64,000 nucleotides of DNA, taken from Paracoccus ravus (GTDB lineage: Bacteria; Pseudomonadota; Alphaproteobacteria; Rhodobacterales; Rhodobacteraceae). Location: the NCBI RefSeq assembly GCF_004522175.1, contig NZ_SDEB01000013.1, positions 1 through 64,000 of the forward strand, in the 5' to 3' direction. The translations under genes were made by a program, and so were the position numbers. Below are positions 30,558-38,927 of the stretch, one piece after another; within the stretch, counting starts at the first letter, position 1, and each line of letters opens with the position of its first letter. The notes beneath the pieces are model-generated. The model worked only from the letters and a program-made list of their open reading frames with translations. It was not told the origin of the DNA and ran no database searches.

Positions 30558-30738
30558 CGGCGAAAGCCGCGAGTTGACCGGCCCCACCGTTCAGGAGGCG
30601 CTGGCCCAGATCGGGCTGGCCGAGGCCAAGGTGGCAACCGCCCTGAACGGGGCCTTCCTGCCCGCGCCCGCCCGCGCGGCGACCACGCTGAAGGACGGGG
30701 ACGCGCTGGAAGTCGTCGCCCCGATGCAGGGGGGCTGA
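30541..30738 (+). CDS. thiS: Sulfur carrier protein ThiS
   Basis: ThiS is a 65-residue ubiquitin-fold protein ending in the required Gly-Gly (VVAPMQGG). ThiF adenylates that C-terminus and it then carries sulfur as a thiocarboxylate for thiazole formation. The N-terminus is [20 protein letters not shown]. It overlaps the end of thiO by 17 bases and precedes thiG by one base. Confidence 0.95.
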   Translation: MKITLNGESRELTGPTVQEALAQIGLAEAKVATALNGAFLPAPARAATTLKDGDALEVVAPMQGG

Positions 30739-30739
30739 G

Positions 30740-31504
30740 ATGCCTGTCTTTTACGGAACCGAAGTCGAAAGCCCGCTGATGCTGGGCACCGCGCTTTACC
30801 CCTCACCCGCGATCATGGCCGAGGCCTTTCGCGCCTCGCGCGCTGGCATCGCCACGGTCAGCCTGCGTCGCGAAGGCGGCGCGGGACAGGATTTCCACGC
30901 GCTCATCAAGGGGCTGAACATTCCGGTCCTGCCCAATACCGCCGGCTGCCACTCGGTCCGCGAAGCCGTCACCACGGCCCAAATGGCGCGCGAACTTTTC
31001 GGCACGCCCTGGATCAAGCTCGAGGTCATCCGCGACGACGACACGCTCTGCCCCGACGTGATCGCGCTGGTCGAGGCCGCGAGGATCCTCGCCGAGGACG
31101 GCTTCCAGGTCTTTCCCTATTGCACCGAGGATCTCTCGGTCTGCGGCCGGCTGCTCGATGCGGGCTGCGAGGTGCTGATGCCCTGGGGCGCGCCGATCGG
31201 CTCGGGCCGGGGGCTGAACAATCCCTATGGCCTGCGCTCGGTCCGGGCGCATTTCCCCGAAGTGGCCTTGGTCGTCGATGCCGGGATCGGCCTGCCCAGC
31301 CATGCCGCGCAGGCGATGGAGCTGGGTTATGACGCGGTGCTTCTGAACACCGCCGTCGCCAAGGCCGGCGATCCGGTCGCCATGGCCCGCGCCATGGCGC
31401 TGGCAATCGAGGCGGGCCAGCTGGCCCATGCCGCGAACCCGATCGAGGCGCGCGACATGGCAGCGCCCTCAACCCCCCTCTTCGGCATGGCGGTCCTTGG
31501 ATGA
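30740..31504 (+). CDS. thiG: Thiazole synthase
   Basis: ThiG (254 residues) builds thiazole phosphate from deoxyxylulose phosphate, iminoacetate and ThiS thiocarboxylate. The barrel shows the Schiff-base Lys in [38 protein letters not shown] and the end [17 protein letters not shown]. It sits one base after thiS and overlaps thiE by four bases (ATGA), so a stable ThiS-ThiG complex can form co-translationally. Confidence 0.97.
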   Translation: MPVFYGTEVESPLMLGTALYPSPAIMAEAFRASRAGIATVSLRREGGAGQDFHALIKGLNIPVLPNTAGCHSVREAVTTAQMARELFGTPWIKLEVIRDDDTLCPDVIALVEAARILAEDGFQVFPYCTEDLSVCGRLLDAGCEVLMPWGAPIGSGRGLNNPYGLRSVRAHFPEVALVVDAGIGLPSHAAQAMELGYDAVLLNTAVAKAGDPVAMARAMALAIEAGQLAHAANPIEARDMAAPSTPLFGMAVLG

Positions 31505-32097
31505 GCTTTCCCCGTTTCTACCCGATCTTCGACAAGACCGACTGGCTGAAGCGTGCCTTGCCGCTGGGCGTGAAGCTGGTGCAGATCCGCATCAAGGACT
31601 TGGCCCCCGAGGAATTGCGCGCCGAGTTAACTCTGGCCCGCGACCTTTGCCGGGAACACGGCGCGGCTCTGGTGGTCAATGACCATTGGCGCGACGCCAT
31701 CGATCTGGGCTGCGATTTCATCCATCTGGGCCAGGAGGATCTGGATATCGCCGACATCCCCGCCATCCGCCGCGCGGGGATCAGGCTGGGGCTCTCGACC
31801 CATGATCATGCCGAGCTGGACCGCGCCTTGGCGCTGTCGCCCGAATATATCGCGCTGGGTCCGGTCTGGCCGACGATCCTGAAAAAGATGAAATGGGAAC
31901 GGCAGGGGCTTGAGCGCGTCAGCGAATGGAAGCGCCTCGTCGGGGACACGCCCTTGGTCGCCATCGGTGGCATGACGCCCGAACGCGCCGCGCTGGCCTA
32001 TGAGGCCGGGGCCGATATCGCCTCGGCCGTGACCGACATCACCCTGAACTCCGACCCCGAGGCCCGCATCCGCGAATGGCTGAAGGTCGCCGCATGA
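31501..32097 (+). CDS. thiE: Thiamin phosphate synthase
   Basis: ThiE (198 residues) joins HMP-PP and thiazole phosphate into thiamin monophosphate. TIM-barrel motifs are [34 protein letters not shown] in two parts, and the phosphate-binding [20 protein letters not shown]. It is slightly shorter than standalone ThiE proteins of about 210 residues. Start and stop overlap both neighbours by four bases. Confidence 0.93.
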   Translation: MSFPRFYPIFDKTDWLKRALPLGVKLVQIRIKDLAPEELRAELTLARDLCREHGAALVVNDHWRDAIDLGCDFIHLGQEDLDIADIPAIRRAGIRLGLSTHDHAELDRALALSPEYIALGPVWPTILKKMKWERQGLERVSEWKRLVGDTPLVAIGGMTPERAALAYEAGADIASAVTDITLNSDPEARIREWLKVAA

Positions 32098-33053
32098 GCC
32101 GCTACGCCCGCCAGATGATCCTGCCCGAAGTCGGTGCCGATGGGCAGCACCGGCTCGCCTCGGCCCATGTGCTGATCACCGGCGCGGGCGGGCTTGGCGT
32201 CCCTGCGCTGCAATATCTGGTTGCCGCTGGTATCGGGCGGATCACGCTGGTCGATCCCGACCGGATCGAGGAAACCAACCTGCACCGCCAGCCGATCTAC
32301 CGGCTGGAAGATATCGGCCAGCCCAAAGCGGAAGCCGCTGCGGGCTTCGCGGCAAGGCTGAACCCCTCGGTCGAAGTCCACGCGCTGGTCGAAACGCTGA
32401 CCCCCGCCAACGCTCCCGAACTGGTGGCAAAGGCCGATATCGTGCTGGATTGCGCCGACAGCTACGCCGCCAGCTACACCCTGTCGGATGCTTGCCTTGT
32501 GGCGGGAAAGCCGCTGATCTCGGCCTCGGCGCTGGGGCTTTCGGGCTATGTCGGCGGCTTCTGCGGCGGCGCACCCAGCCTGCGCGCGCTGTTCCCAGAT
32601 CCGCCCGACAGCGGCCAGACCTGCGCAAGCGCAGGCGTGCTCGGCCCGGTCGTCGGCATTTTGGGCTGCCTTCAGGCGCAGATGGCGCTGGCGGCGCTGC
32701 TCGGGCTCGCGCCCTCGCCGCTGGGCCAGTTCACCCGCCTCGAACAGGGCCGTCTCACCCAGTTCCGCTTTGATGGCGCGCCCGAAGCGGACGGCCCCCG
32801 CTTCATCGCCCGCGACCAGATCCACGACAGCGACTTGGTCATCGACCTGCGACCCGAGGATGAGGCCCCCCGCAAAGCCACGCCCCAAGCCCTGCGCCTG
32901 CCCGGCTACGGCCCGGCAGGCCCTCTGCCCGAACCCGGCCAGCGCGTCGTGCTGGCCTGCCGCTCCGGCCTGCGCTCTTGGCGCGCGGCTGACGAACTTT
33001 CCCGCCGCTGGAACGGCGAGATCACCCTGCTTGCCCTTGGAGAAGACCTATGA
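32094..33053 (+). CDS. thiF: ThiF-type adenylyltransferase with C-terminal rhodanese-like domain
   Basis: The 319-residue protein activates the ThiS C-terminus by adenylation (RQMILPEVGADGQHRL; nucleotide loop ITGAGGLGVPALQYL; conserved Cys in TCASAGVLGPVVG). After about residue 245 a rhodanese-like module follows, with active-site loop LACRSGLRSW, possibly supplying persulfide sulfur. The zinc Cys-x2-Cys pair common in ThiF/MoeB (CYRC) is replaced here by SLRA. It could also serve MoaD as MoeB does. ATGA overlaps occur on both sides. Confidence 0.9.
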   Translation: MSRYARQMILPEVGADGQHRLASAHVLITGAGGLGVPALQYLVAAGIGRITLVDPDRIEETNLHRQPIYRLEDIGQPKAEAAAGFAARLNPSVEVHALVETLTPANAPELVAKADIVLDCADSYAASYTLSDACLVAGKPLISASALGLSGYVGGFCGGAPSLRALFPDPPDSGQTCASAGVLGPVVGILGCLQAQMALAALLGLAPSPLGQFTRLEQGRLTQFRFDGAPEADGPRFIARDQIHDSDLVIDLRPEDEAPRKATPQALRLPGYGPAGPLPEPGQRVVLACRSGLRSWRAADELSRRWNGEITLLALGEDL

Positions 33054-33988
33054 AGCATTTCGCCCTGACCGCCGCGCTGGCTTTGCTGGCCCAACCCGCT
33101 CTGGCCGAGGACAAGGTCACGCTGATGCTCGATTGGTTCGTGAACCCCGACCACGCCCCGATCATCGTCGCGCAGGAGAAAGGTTTCTTCAAGGATGAGG
33201 GGCTTGAGGTCGAAGTCGTGGCCCCCGCCGATCCCGCCGATCCGCCGAAACTGGTCGCCGCTGGCAAGGCCGATTACGCGATCAGCTACCAGCCGCAATT
33301 GCATCTGCAGGTGCATGAGGGCCTGCCGCTCACGCGCGTCGGCACGTTGATCGCGACGCCGCTCAATTGCCTGATGGTCAAGGCCGACGGGCCGGTCCAG
33401 AAGATCGAAGATCTGAAGGGCAAGAAGATCGGCTATTCCGTCTCGGGCGTCGAGGAAGCGCTGGTCGGCCAGATCCTGAAAACCGCGGGCCTCGCGATGT
33501 CGGATGTCGAGATGGTCAACGTCAACTGGTCGCTCTCTCCCGCGCTGATCGCGGGCCAGGTGGATGCGACGATTGGCGGCTATCGCAATTTCGAGCTGAC
33601 CCAGATGCGTCTGGAAGGGGCCGAAGGGAAGTGCTTCTACATCGAGGAACATGGCGTTCCGACTTATGACGAGCTGATCTTCGTCGCCAATCCGCAGGTG
33701 CTGGACAGGCAGAAGACACGGCGCCTCCTGCATGCCGTCGAGCGCGGCGCGCAATATATGGTCAACCACCCCGAAGAGGCATGGGAACTCTTCTCGGCCA
33801 CTGCCCCCGACCTCAAGGACGAGTTGAACGCCGCCGCCTGGAAGGACACGCTGCCCCGCTTTTCGCAAAGTCCCGCCGCGCTGGATCAGGGCCGCTATGC
33901 CCGCTTCGAGACCTTCCTGCATGAGTCCGGGCTGATTTCGAACGTGCTTCCGGTCTCGGAACTGGCCGTGGATCTGGGGGCAGAATGA
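33050..33988 (+). CDS. thiY: ThiY-like substrate-binding protein (formylaminopyrimidine/HMP uptake)
   Basis: The 312-residue NMT1/THI5-fold periplasmic protein has signal peptide MKHFALTAALALLAQPALA and the THI5-like opening LMLDWFVNPDHAPIIVAQEK. The sequence KCFYIEEHGVPTYDELIF is typical of ThiY. Characterised ThiY binds N-formyl-4-amino-5-aminomethyl-2-methylpyrimidine, a thiamin breakdown product. The following tenA, thiZ and thiX genes complete uptake and salvage. It overlaps thiF by four bases. Confidence 0.9.
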   Translation: MKHFALTAALALLAQPALAEDKVTLMLDWFVNPDHAPIIVAQEKGFFKDEGLEVEVVAPADPADPPKLVAAGKADYAISYQPQLHLQVHEGLPLTRVGTLIATPLNCLMVKADGPVQKIEDLKGKKIGYSVSGVEEALVGQILKTAGLAMSDVEMVNVNWSLSPALIAGQVDATIGGYRNFELTQMRLEGAEGKCFYIEEHGVPTYDELIFVANPQVLDRQKTRRLLHAVERGAQYMVNHPEEAWELFSATAPDLKDELNAAAWKDTLPRFSQSPAALDQGRYARFETFLHESGLISNVLPVSELAVDLGAE

Positions 33989-34653
33989 GCTACGGCCAGA
34001 CCTTTTCCCAATGGCGCGACGCCGCGCCGGACTGGCGCGACTATACCCACCACCCCTTTGTCGAAGGGATGCGCGAGGGCACATTGCCGCGCGCCGATTT
34101 CCTGACCTATCTGGTGCAGGATTATCTGTTCCTGATCCATTTCTCGCGCGCATGGGCGCTGGCAGTGGTCAAGGCGGGCGATCTTGAGGAAATGCGCGCC
34201 TGCGCGGCCACGGTTCACGCCCTGCTGGATCACGAGATGTCCCTGCATGTCCAGACCTGCGCCGCAGCCGGGATCGACGTGGAAGCCATGACGCGCACGC
34301 CCGAGGCCATGACCAATATCGCCTATACGCGCTATGTGATGGATGCAGGCCTGTCCGGGGATTTTCTTGACCTGCTCGCCGCGCTGATGCCCTGCGTTCT
34401 GGGTTATGGCGAGATCGGAACGCGGCTTCAATGCGAGCGCCTAGCGGATACGCCCTACATGGACTGGATCGAGACCTATGCCGGGGCGGAGTATCAGGCG
34501 GCCTGCGCCTCGGCCGGAAGGCTGCTGGACGAGGCCATCCGCAAGCGGCTGGGCCCGAAACCCGAGGACAGCCCGCGTTGGCAGCAGCTTGCCGGACGCT
34601 TTGCCACTGCAACGCGCCTTGAGGTGGCCTTTTGGGGGCTTGGCAAGGCATGA
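33985..34653 (+). CDS. tenA: TenA, thiaminase II / aminopyrimidine aminohydrolase
   Basis: TenA (222 residues) is an all-helical cytoplasmic enzyme. It hydrolyses aminopyrimidines from degraded thiamin to HMP, which ThiD can use. The catalytic Cys is in LMPCVLGYGEIG (Cys137), and TRYVMDAG and YAGAEYQ match family substrate-pocket segments. It lies between the ThiY-like binding protein and the ATPase, with ATGA overlaps on both sides, supporting a dedicated salvage role. Confidence 0.95.
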   Translation: MSYGQTFSQWRDAAPDWRDYTHHPFVEGMREGTLPRADFLTYLVQDYLFLIHFSRAWALAVVKAGDLEEMRACAATVHALLDHEMSLHVQTCAAAGIDVEAMTRTPEAMTNIAYTRYVMDAGLSGDFLDLLAALMPCVLGYGEIGTRLQCERLADTPYMDWIETYAGAEYQAACASAGRLLDEAIRKRLGPKPEDSPRWQQLAGRFATATRLEVAFWGLGKA

Positions 34654-35423
34654 CCGTCGTCGCGCGCGTCCGAGGGGGCGCATGGATCGGAGATGTCCCG
34701 CTCTTTGCTCCCGTCGACCTGACGCTGCGTGAGGGGCAATGGACATGCCTCTTGGGGCCTTCGGGTGTCGGAAAATCGACGATTCTGCGCCTGATCGCCG
34801 GACTTGAAACCGGCGCGCGTTTCGAGGGCGAAGCCAGCCACGACCGCCCCGTCGCCCTGATGGGGCAGGACCCCGGCCTGATTCCCTGGCTGAGCGTCGC
34901 AGACAATGTCACGCTTGGCGCACGTCTGCGCGGCACGTTGCAGCCCGTTCAAGCGAAGCCGCGCGCCGCAGCCCCCATCGAGGGGGCCACGGCGCGGGGG
35001 GCTGCGCCCCCGTCCGGCCCCTCGGCCGAGGAATTGATCGCGGCGGTCGGTCTCACGGATCGCGCGCAGAATTTGCCGGATAGGCTGTCGGGCGGGCAGC
35101 GTCAGCGCGTGGCCCTGGCGCGAACCCTGTTCGAGAATCGCCCGATCGTCCTGCTGGATGAGCCCTTTTCGGCGCTGGATGCCCGCACGCGCATCCAGAT
35201 GCAGGATCTGGCCGCCCGTCTGCTTTCCTCCCGCACGGTCCTGCTCGTCACCCATGATCCGGCCGAGGCCGCACGGCTCGGAGACCGGATATTGCTGCTG
35301 CGAGAGACAGGGCTGACCGAATGGGCGGCTCCCGGCCCGCGACCGGCGGGCGCGGCGCGGCCATTCGATAGTGCGGCGGTGCTGGAGATGCAGGCCGATC
35401 TGCTGCGGAGCATGTTGGCATGA
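34650..35423 (+). CDS. thiZ: ThiZ-like ABC transporter ATP-binding protein
   Basis: The 257-residue ATPase has Walker A LLGPSGVGKSTILRL, Q-loop ALMGQDPGLIPWLSV, signature LSGGQRQRVALARTL and Walker B IVLLDEPFSALDA. It energises pyrimidine-precursor import with the ThiX permease. Between the Q-loop helix and the signature, at about residues 100-127, lies an Ala/Pro-rich stretch (PRAAAPIEGATARGAAPPSG). It is encoded by a G/C palindromic element and looks inserted in frame. ATGA overlaps both neighbours. Confidence 0.9.
   Translation: MTVVARVRGGAWIGDVPLFAPVDLTLREGQWTCLLGPSGVGKSTILRLIAGLETGARFEGEASHDRPVALMGQDPGLIPWLSVADNVTLGARLRGTLQPVQAKPRAAAPIEGATARGAAPPSGPSAEELIAAVGLTDRAQNLPDRLSGGQRQRVALARTLFENRPIVLLDEPFSALDARTRIQMQDLAARLLSSRTVLLVTHDPAEAARLGDRILLLRETGLTEWAAPGPRPAGAARPFDSAAVLEMQADLLRSMLA
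34963..35011. repeat. REP-like palindromic element inside the thiZ reading frame
   Basis: GCGCCG (34963-34968) pairs with CGGCGC (34990-34995). Inside it GCCCCC (34971-34976) pairs with GGGGGC (34982-34987). A second hairpin follows, GGGGGC-TGC-GCCCCC at 34997-35011. Similar G-rich hairpin sequence (GGGGGCTTCGCGCCCCC) occurs in the livH-livM spacer. The encoded protein segment is low-complexity, suggesting a tolerated in-frame insertion. Confidence 0.65.
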
Positions 35424-36151
35424 GAATGATCCCGGCCTTGCTCCTGGTCGTCCTTGCGCTGTGGCAGGGCGTGATCTGGCTGGGCGACCTGCCCGCCTTT
35501 CTGCTGCCCTCGCCTCTCTCGGTGGTCCGGGCGCTCTGGTTCAACCGCGCCGAAATCCTGCACCATGCCGGATCCACTCTGGCCGAGGTGGTGCTGGGCT
35601 TTTTCATCGGCGCCGCTCTTGGCGCCGCGATTGCCGTCGCCATGGGGTTTTCCCCGAAACTGACCGCCATCCTGCGACCGATCCTGACCTTCAGTCAGAC
35701 GATCCCGGTCTTCGCCCTGGCCCCGATCCTGACGCTGTGGCTGGGTTTCGGCATGGCGCCCAAGGTCGCGGTGACCGTGCTGATCGTGTTCTTTCCGGTC
35801 GCCTCGGCCTTTTTCGACGGTCTCGCGCATACGCCGCGCGCGGCGCTGGATCTTGCCCAGGTCATGGGCGCATCGCGCGGGCGGATCATGCGCCATCTTC
35901 GGATTCCGGCCGCCCTGCCCCATCTGGCGACAGGCCTGCGGCTGGCGGCGGTTTATGCCCCGATCGGGGCCGTGATCGGAGAATGGGTCGGGGGGGCGCG
36001 GGGCCTCGGGGCCTTGATGATCCATGCCAATGGACGGATGAAAACCGATCTGGTCTTTGCCGCGCTGCTGGTCCTGTCGGTCATGACCGTGCTTTTCGCG
36101 CGTCTCGTTGCGCTGGTTCTGGCAAGGCTCTGGCGGCGCTACGGCGTCTGA
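35420..36151 (+). CDS. thiX: ThiX-like ABC transporter permease
   Basis: The 243-residue protein has about six membrane helices and the binding-protein-dependent permease loop LAQVMGASRGRIMRHLRIPAALPHL. It is of the SsuC/TauC/ThiX type (GAVIGEWVGGARGLGALM). It is the last gene of the thi operon and probably moves formylaminopyrimidine or a related HMP precursor with ThiY and ThiZ. It converges on mobA with only 12 bases between stop codons. Confidence 0.9.
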   Translation: MRMIPALLLVVLALWQGVIWLGDLPAFLLPSPLSVVRALWFNRAEILHHAGSTLAEVVLGFFIGAALGAAIAVAMGFSPKLTAILRPILTFSQTIPVFALAPILTLWLGFGMAPKVAVTVLIVFFPVASAFFDGLAHTPRAALDLAQVMGASRGRIMRHLRIPAALPHLATGLRLAAVYAPIGAVIGEWVGGARGLGALMIHANGRMKTDLVFAALLVLSVMTVLFARLVALVLARLWRRYGV

Positions 36152-36163
36152 ACGCTCATCGCG

Positions 36164-36766
36164 TCAGAGGTAATGCGCCGCATAGGCAAGATCATCGGGG
36201 GTGTTCAGGTTCATGAATGGGTCGATCGGCCGGCTTTCGAACACCGCGCGGCCAGGCTGATAGGCAGCGGCGAACTGGCCGATGCGGTGCAGCCCGGATT
36301 CCAGCGCGGCCCTCAGATCATCATGCAGGCCGACCGGCCAGAGGGCGCAGGTCGGGTGATCGCGCAAAACGCCCTCGCGGTCGGGGCTTGCGGCAAGGGC
36401 CAGACCGGATCGCCCCTTGGCATCGTTCAGGCGATGCACCAGATCCATGGGCAGAAAGGGGGTATCGACGCTGACGCTGACCACATGATCGAAACCCTGC
36501 GCGGCGGCCCATTCCATCCCAGCCAAGACCCCGGCCAAGGGCCCGGCGAAACCGACGAACCCATCCGCGATCACCGGCAGGTCGTAATCCTCGAACTGGT
36601 CGGGTTCGCCATTTGCATTGAGCGCGAGCGGTCCGCATTGCGGGCGGATCCGCGCGATGACCCGCGCGAGCAATGTCTCGCCGGCGAGGAAGCGCAGCCC
36701 CTTGTTGCCACCGCCCATGCGGGTCGAAAGGCCGCCGGCAAGGATCACGGCAGGCGGCAGGGTCAT
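36164..36766 (-). CDS. mobA: Molybdenum cofactor guanylyltransferase
   Basis: MobA (200 residues) attaches GMP to molybdopterin to make the guanine dinucleotide cofactor of DMSO-reductase-family enzymes. The nucleotidyltransferase signature is ILAGGLSTRMGGGNKGLRFL, with metal-binding Asp in VSVDTPFLPMD. It is the last gene of a leftward series starting in the PQQ-associated ABC module, overlapping the upstream secreted-protein gene by four bases. That linkage to C1 genes is unexpected and may be incidental. Confidence 0.94.
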   Translation of the reverse strand: MTLPPAVILAGGLSTRMGGGNKGLRFLAGETLLARVIARIRPQCGPLALNANGEPDQFEDYDLPVIADGFVGFAGPLAGVLAGMEWAAAQGFDHVVSVSVDTPFLPMDLVHRLNDAKGRSGLALAASPDREGVLRDHPTCALWPVGLHDDLRAALESGLHRIGQFAAAYQPGRAVFESRPIDPFMNLNTPDDLAYAAHYL

Positions 36767-37356
36767 TTCAGGCCCGCTTCGATGGCACGGGCCAGTGCAA
36801 AGATCCGCTGCTCAAGAAGGACCGGCGTCTCGCAGACATAGGTCAGCGCCTGCTGACGGTCCTGAAAGATGCGCATGTCCCAGTCCATCTGTTTCTCTTG
36901 CTCGTCAATGGCATCGAAATCCGGCGGCTCTGCCTTTTCCAGTTCGGCCATTCGGGCGCGATGATCCTCGATCCGCTTCGCAAGGTCCACCTGCTTGTGC
37001 CCATAGCGCGCGATCCCCGCGATCAATGCTGTGCGATGCGGCTCGATCCGATCGAACAAGGCCAGCAACAGGGCCGTCAATTCGCGATTCTCCGCGCCAC
37101 GGGCAAAAGCCTCGATCTCGGCACTGGCCTGTTCCATCGGAAGGCGGCGCTGCTCGAGCCGGTCGGCCAGCCCGGCGATTTCGGGCGTGGTCGCCAAAGC
37201 CCGCGTCTCTTCATCCGGCGCGGGCCCCGACCACATCTGTCCGATCGAGAGATGCGGCTGCTTGCGCTGGACGCAGGGCCAGTCCGGATCGGTCCCTGTT
37301 TCGGCCTGGGCTGCACCCGCTGCCGCCAACGCGACACTGAGCAATAGATATTTCAT
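36763..37356 (-). CDS. Uncharacterised periplasmic protein in the PQQ-associated ABC operon
   Basis: The 197-residue product begins MKYLLLSVALAAAGAAQAE, a clear signal peptide. The mature part is helical and charged, with a conserved-looking HLSIGQMWSGP segment and two Cys residues (DWPCVQRKQ and YVCETPVLLE) that could form a disulfide. No known catalytic motif is seen and I do not recognise the family. ATGA overlaps link it to the ABC-2 permease upstream and mobA downstream. A supporting role in the periplasm is an inference from context. Confidence 0.75.
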   Translation of the reverse strand: MKYLLLSVALAAAGAAQAETGTDPDWPCVQRKQPHLSIGQMWSGPAPDEETRALATTPEIAGLADRLEQRRLPMEQASAEIEAFARGAENRELTALLLALFDRIEPHRTALIAGIARYGHKQVDLAKRIEDHRARMAELEKAEPPDFDAIDEQEKQMDWDMRIFQDRQQALTYVCETPVLLEQRIFALARAIEAGLK

Positions 37357-38171
37357 TATCCCCCCTTTCGGCGTGCCCAAAGCCCCTTGGCCGGGTCATA
37401 CATGAAGACCGCGGCGCCAAAGAACAGGATCAGACACCCCGTCACCACCAAGAAGGACAGCAGATCGAATTGGCCGTAAAGCGCGAATCGGATCAACTCA
37501 ACCGCATGGGTGAAGGGGTTGATCGCGCAAATATCGTGCAACAGCGTCGAACTTTCGCGCATCCGCCAGAGCGGATAAAGCGCGGTCGAGGCAAAGAACA
37601 TCGGGAAGATGACGAAATTCATCACGCCCGCGAAATTCTCGAGATGCCGGATCGCCGAGGACAGGAAAAGTCCCATCGCCCCCAGCATCATGCCCGACAG
37701 GACCAATGCCGGCAGCACGGTAAGATAGCCGATCGGCGGGGGCTCGACCTCCCAGAACCAAGCGATCGCGAGGAATGTGTAAACCTGGATGATCGAGACG
37801 ATCACCCCTGCGACCAGCTTCGAGCCCAGCAGGAACCAGCGCGGAAACGGGCTGACCAGCAGGGTCCGCATCGCCCCGGTCTCGCGGTCATAGACCATGG
37901 AAAGCGAGCTTTGCATCCCGTTGAACAGCTGGATCATCGCGCAGAGGCCCGGCGTCACATAGACCTCGTAGAGCACATAGGTCTGATAGGGCGGCGTGAT
38001 CGACAGGCCCAGCACGGCGCGAAACCCGGCGGCAAAGATGAAAAGCCAGACCAGCGGCCTGACCAGCGCGGCAAGGAAACGCCCGCGCTGGTTCACGAAG
38101 CGCAAAGTCTCGCGCCGGGCGATGCCCAGGAACGCGGTCAGCCACATGCGGGGGGTCAGTTCACGGCTCAT
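37356..38171 (-). CDS. ABC-2 type permease, PQQ/alcohol-associated
   Basis: The 271-residue protein has about six membrane segments and the ABC-2 exporter layout (FVNQRGRFLAALVRPLVWLF, then RETGAMRTLLVSPFPRWFLLGSKL). Relatives occur beside PQQ-dependent alcohol dehydrogenase genes and are named alcohol ABC transporter permeases. The export-type architecture means that it probably moves something outward, although a periplasmic binding protein is encoded in the same operon. The cargo is unknown. It overlaps the ATPase gene by four bases. Confidence 0.88.
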   Translation of the reverse strand: MSRELTPRMWLTAFLGIARRETLRFVNQRGRFLAALVRPLVWLFIFAAGFRAVLGLSITPPYQTYVLYEVYVTPGLCAMIQLFNGMQSSLSMVYDRETGAMRTLLVSPFPRWFLLGSKLVAGVIVSIIQVYTFLAIAWFWEVEPPPIGYLTVLPALVLSGMMLGAMGLFLSSAIRHLENFAGVMNFVIFPMFFASTALYPLWRMRESSTLLHDICAINPFTHAVELIRFALYGQFDLLSFLVVTGCLILFFGAAVFMYDPAKGLWARRKGG

Positions 38172-38890
38172 GTCTCTTCGCCCGTAAGACGCAGGAATGT
38201 CTGCGTCAGATCGGCACCTGCGGCGATCTCGCCAGCACTCCCCGCCGCCAGGACCCGACCCTTGTGCAGAATGACCAACCCGTCCTCGGGGCGGATCTCG
38301 TCCATGATATGCGTGGCCCAGAGGGCCGAGACGCCATCGCGGGTCAGCGCGCGGGTCAGTTCGACCACCTCGGCGCGCGATTTCACGTCCAGCCCCACGG
38401 TCGCCTCGTCGAGCAGCAGGATCTCGGGGCGGTGGATCAGGGCGCGGGCGATCTCGGCGCGGCGCTGCTGCCCGCCCGAAAGCGCCGAGACCCTGGCATC
38501 AAGCCGGTCGGCAAGCCCGACCTGCGTCATGACCTCGACGGCCCGGATGCGCGCCTGCGCCCGCCCGATCCCGTGCAGCGCGGCATGATAGGAGAGGTTC
38601 TGCGCGACGGTCAGGTCGGCATCCAGCGCGCGGGACTGAAACACCACGCCAAGTCGCGCCAGAGCCGCACCCGGCGCAAGGCGCAGATCATGGCCCGCGA
38701 CCTCGATGCGGCCCGAACTGTTGTTGTAAAGCCGGGTGATCAGCGAAAAGAGCGTGGTCTTGCCCGCGCCGTTCACGCCCAGCAGCGCGGTGAAGCCGCC
38801 GCGCGGCACGCTCAGCGAGACGTCCTTCAGCGCCTCGACGCGGCCGAATTTGTGGCTGACATTCTGGATCGAAAGGGCGGCTGTGCTCAT
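38168..38890 (-). CDS. ABC-2 type ATP-binding protein, PQQ/alcohol-associated
   Basis: The 240-residue ATPase has Walker A LLGVNGAGKTTLFSL, signature LSGGQQRRAEIARAL and Walker B ILLLDEATVGLD. It is the ATPase partner of the following ABC-2 permease. The ATG at 38890 (MSTAALSIQNVSHKFG) is chosen; the open frame extends upstream to 39085 across the neighbouring gene but without homology. This pairing with propellers and a binding protein is characteristic of PQQ-dehydrogenase-associated modules. Confidence 0.9.
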   Translation of the reverse strand: MSTAALSIQNVSHKFGRVEALKDVSLSVPRGGFTALLGVNGAGKTTLFSLITRLYNNSSGRIEVAGHDLRLAPGAALARLGVVFQSRALDADLTVAQNLSYHAALHGIGRAQARIRAVEVMTQVGLADRLDARVSALSGGQQRRAEIARALIHRPEILLLDEATVGLDVKSRAEVVELTRALTRDGVSALWATHIMDEIRPEDGLVILHKGRVLAAGSAGEIAAGADLTQTFLRLTGEET

Positions 38891-38927
38891 GCGGGACGAG
38901 TGCGGCGAACCGCACCCCCTTTTTCGG

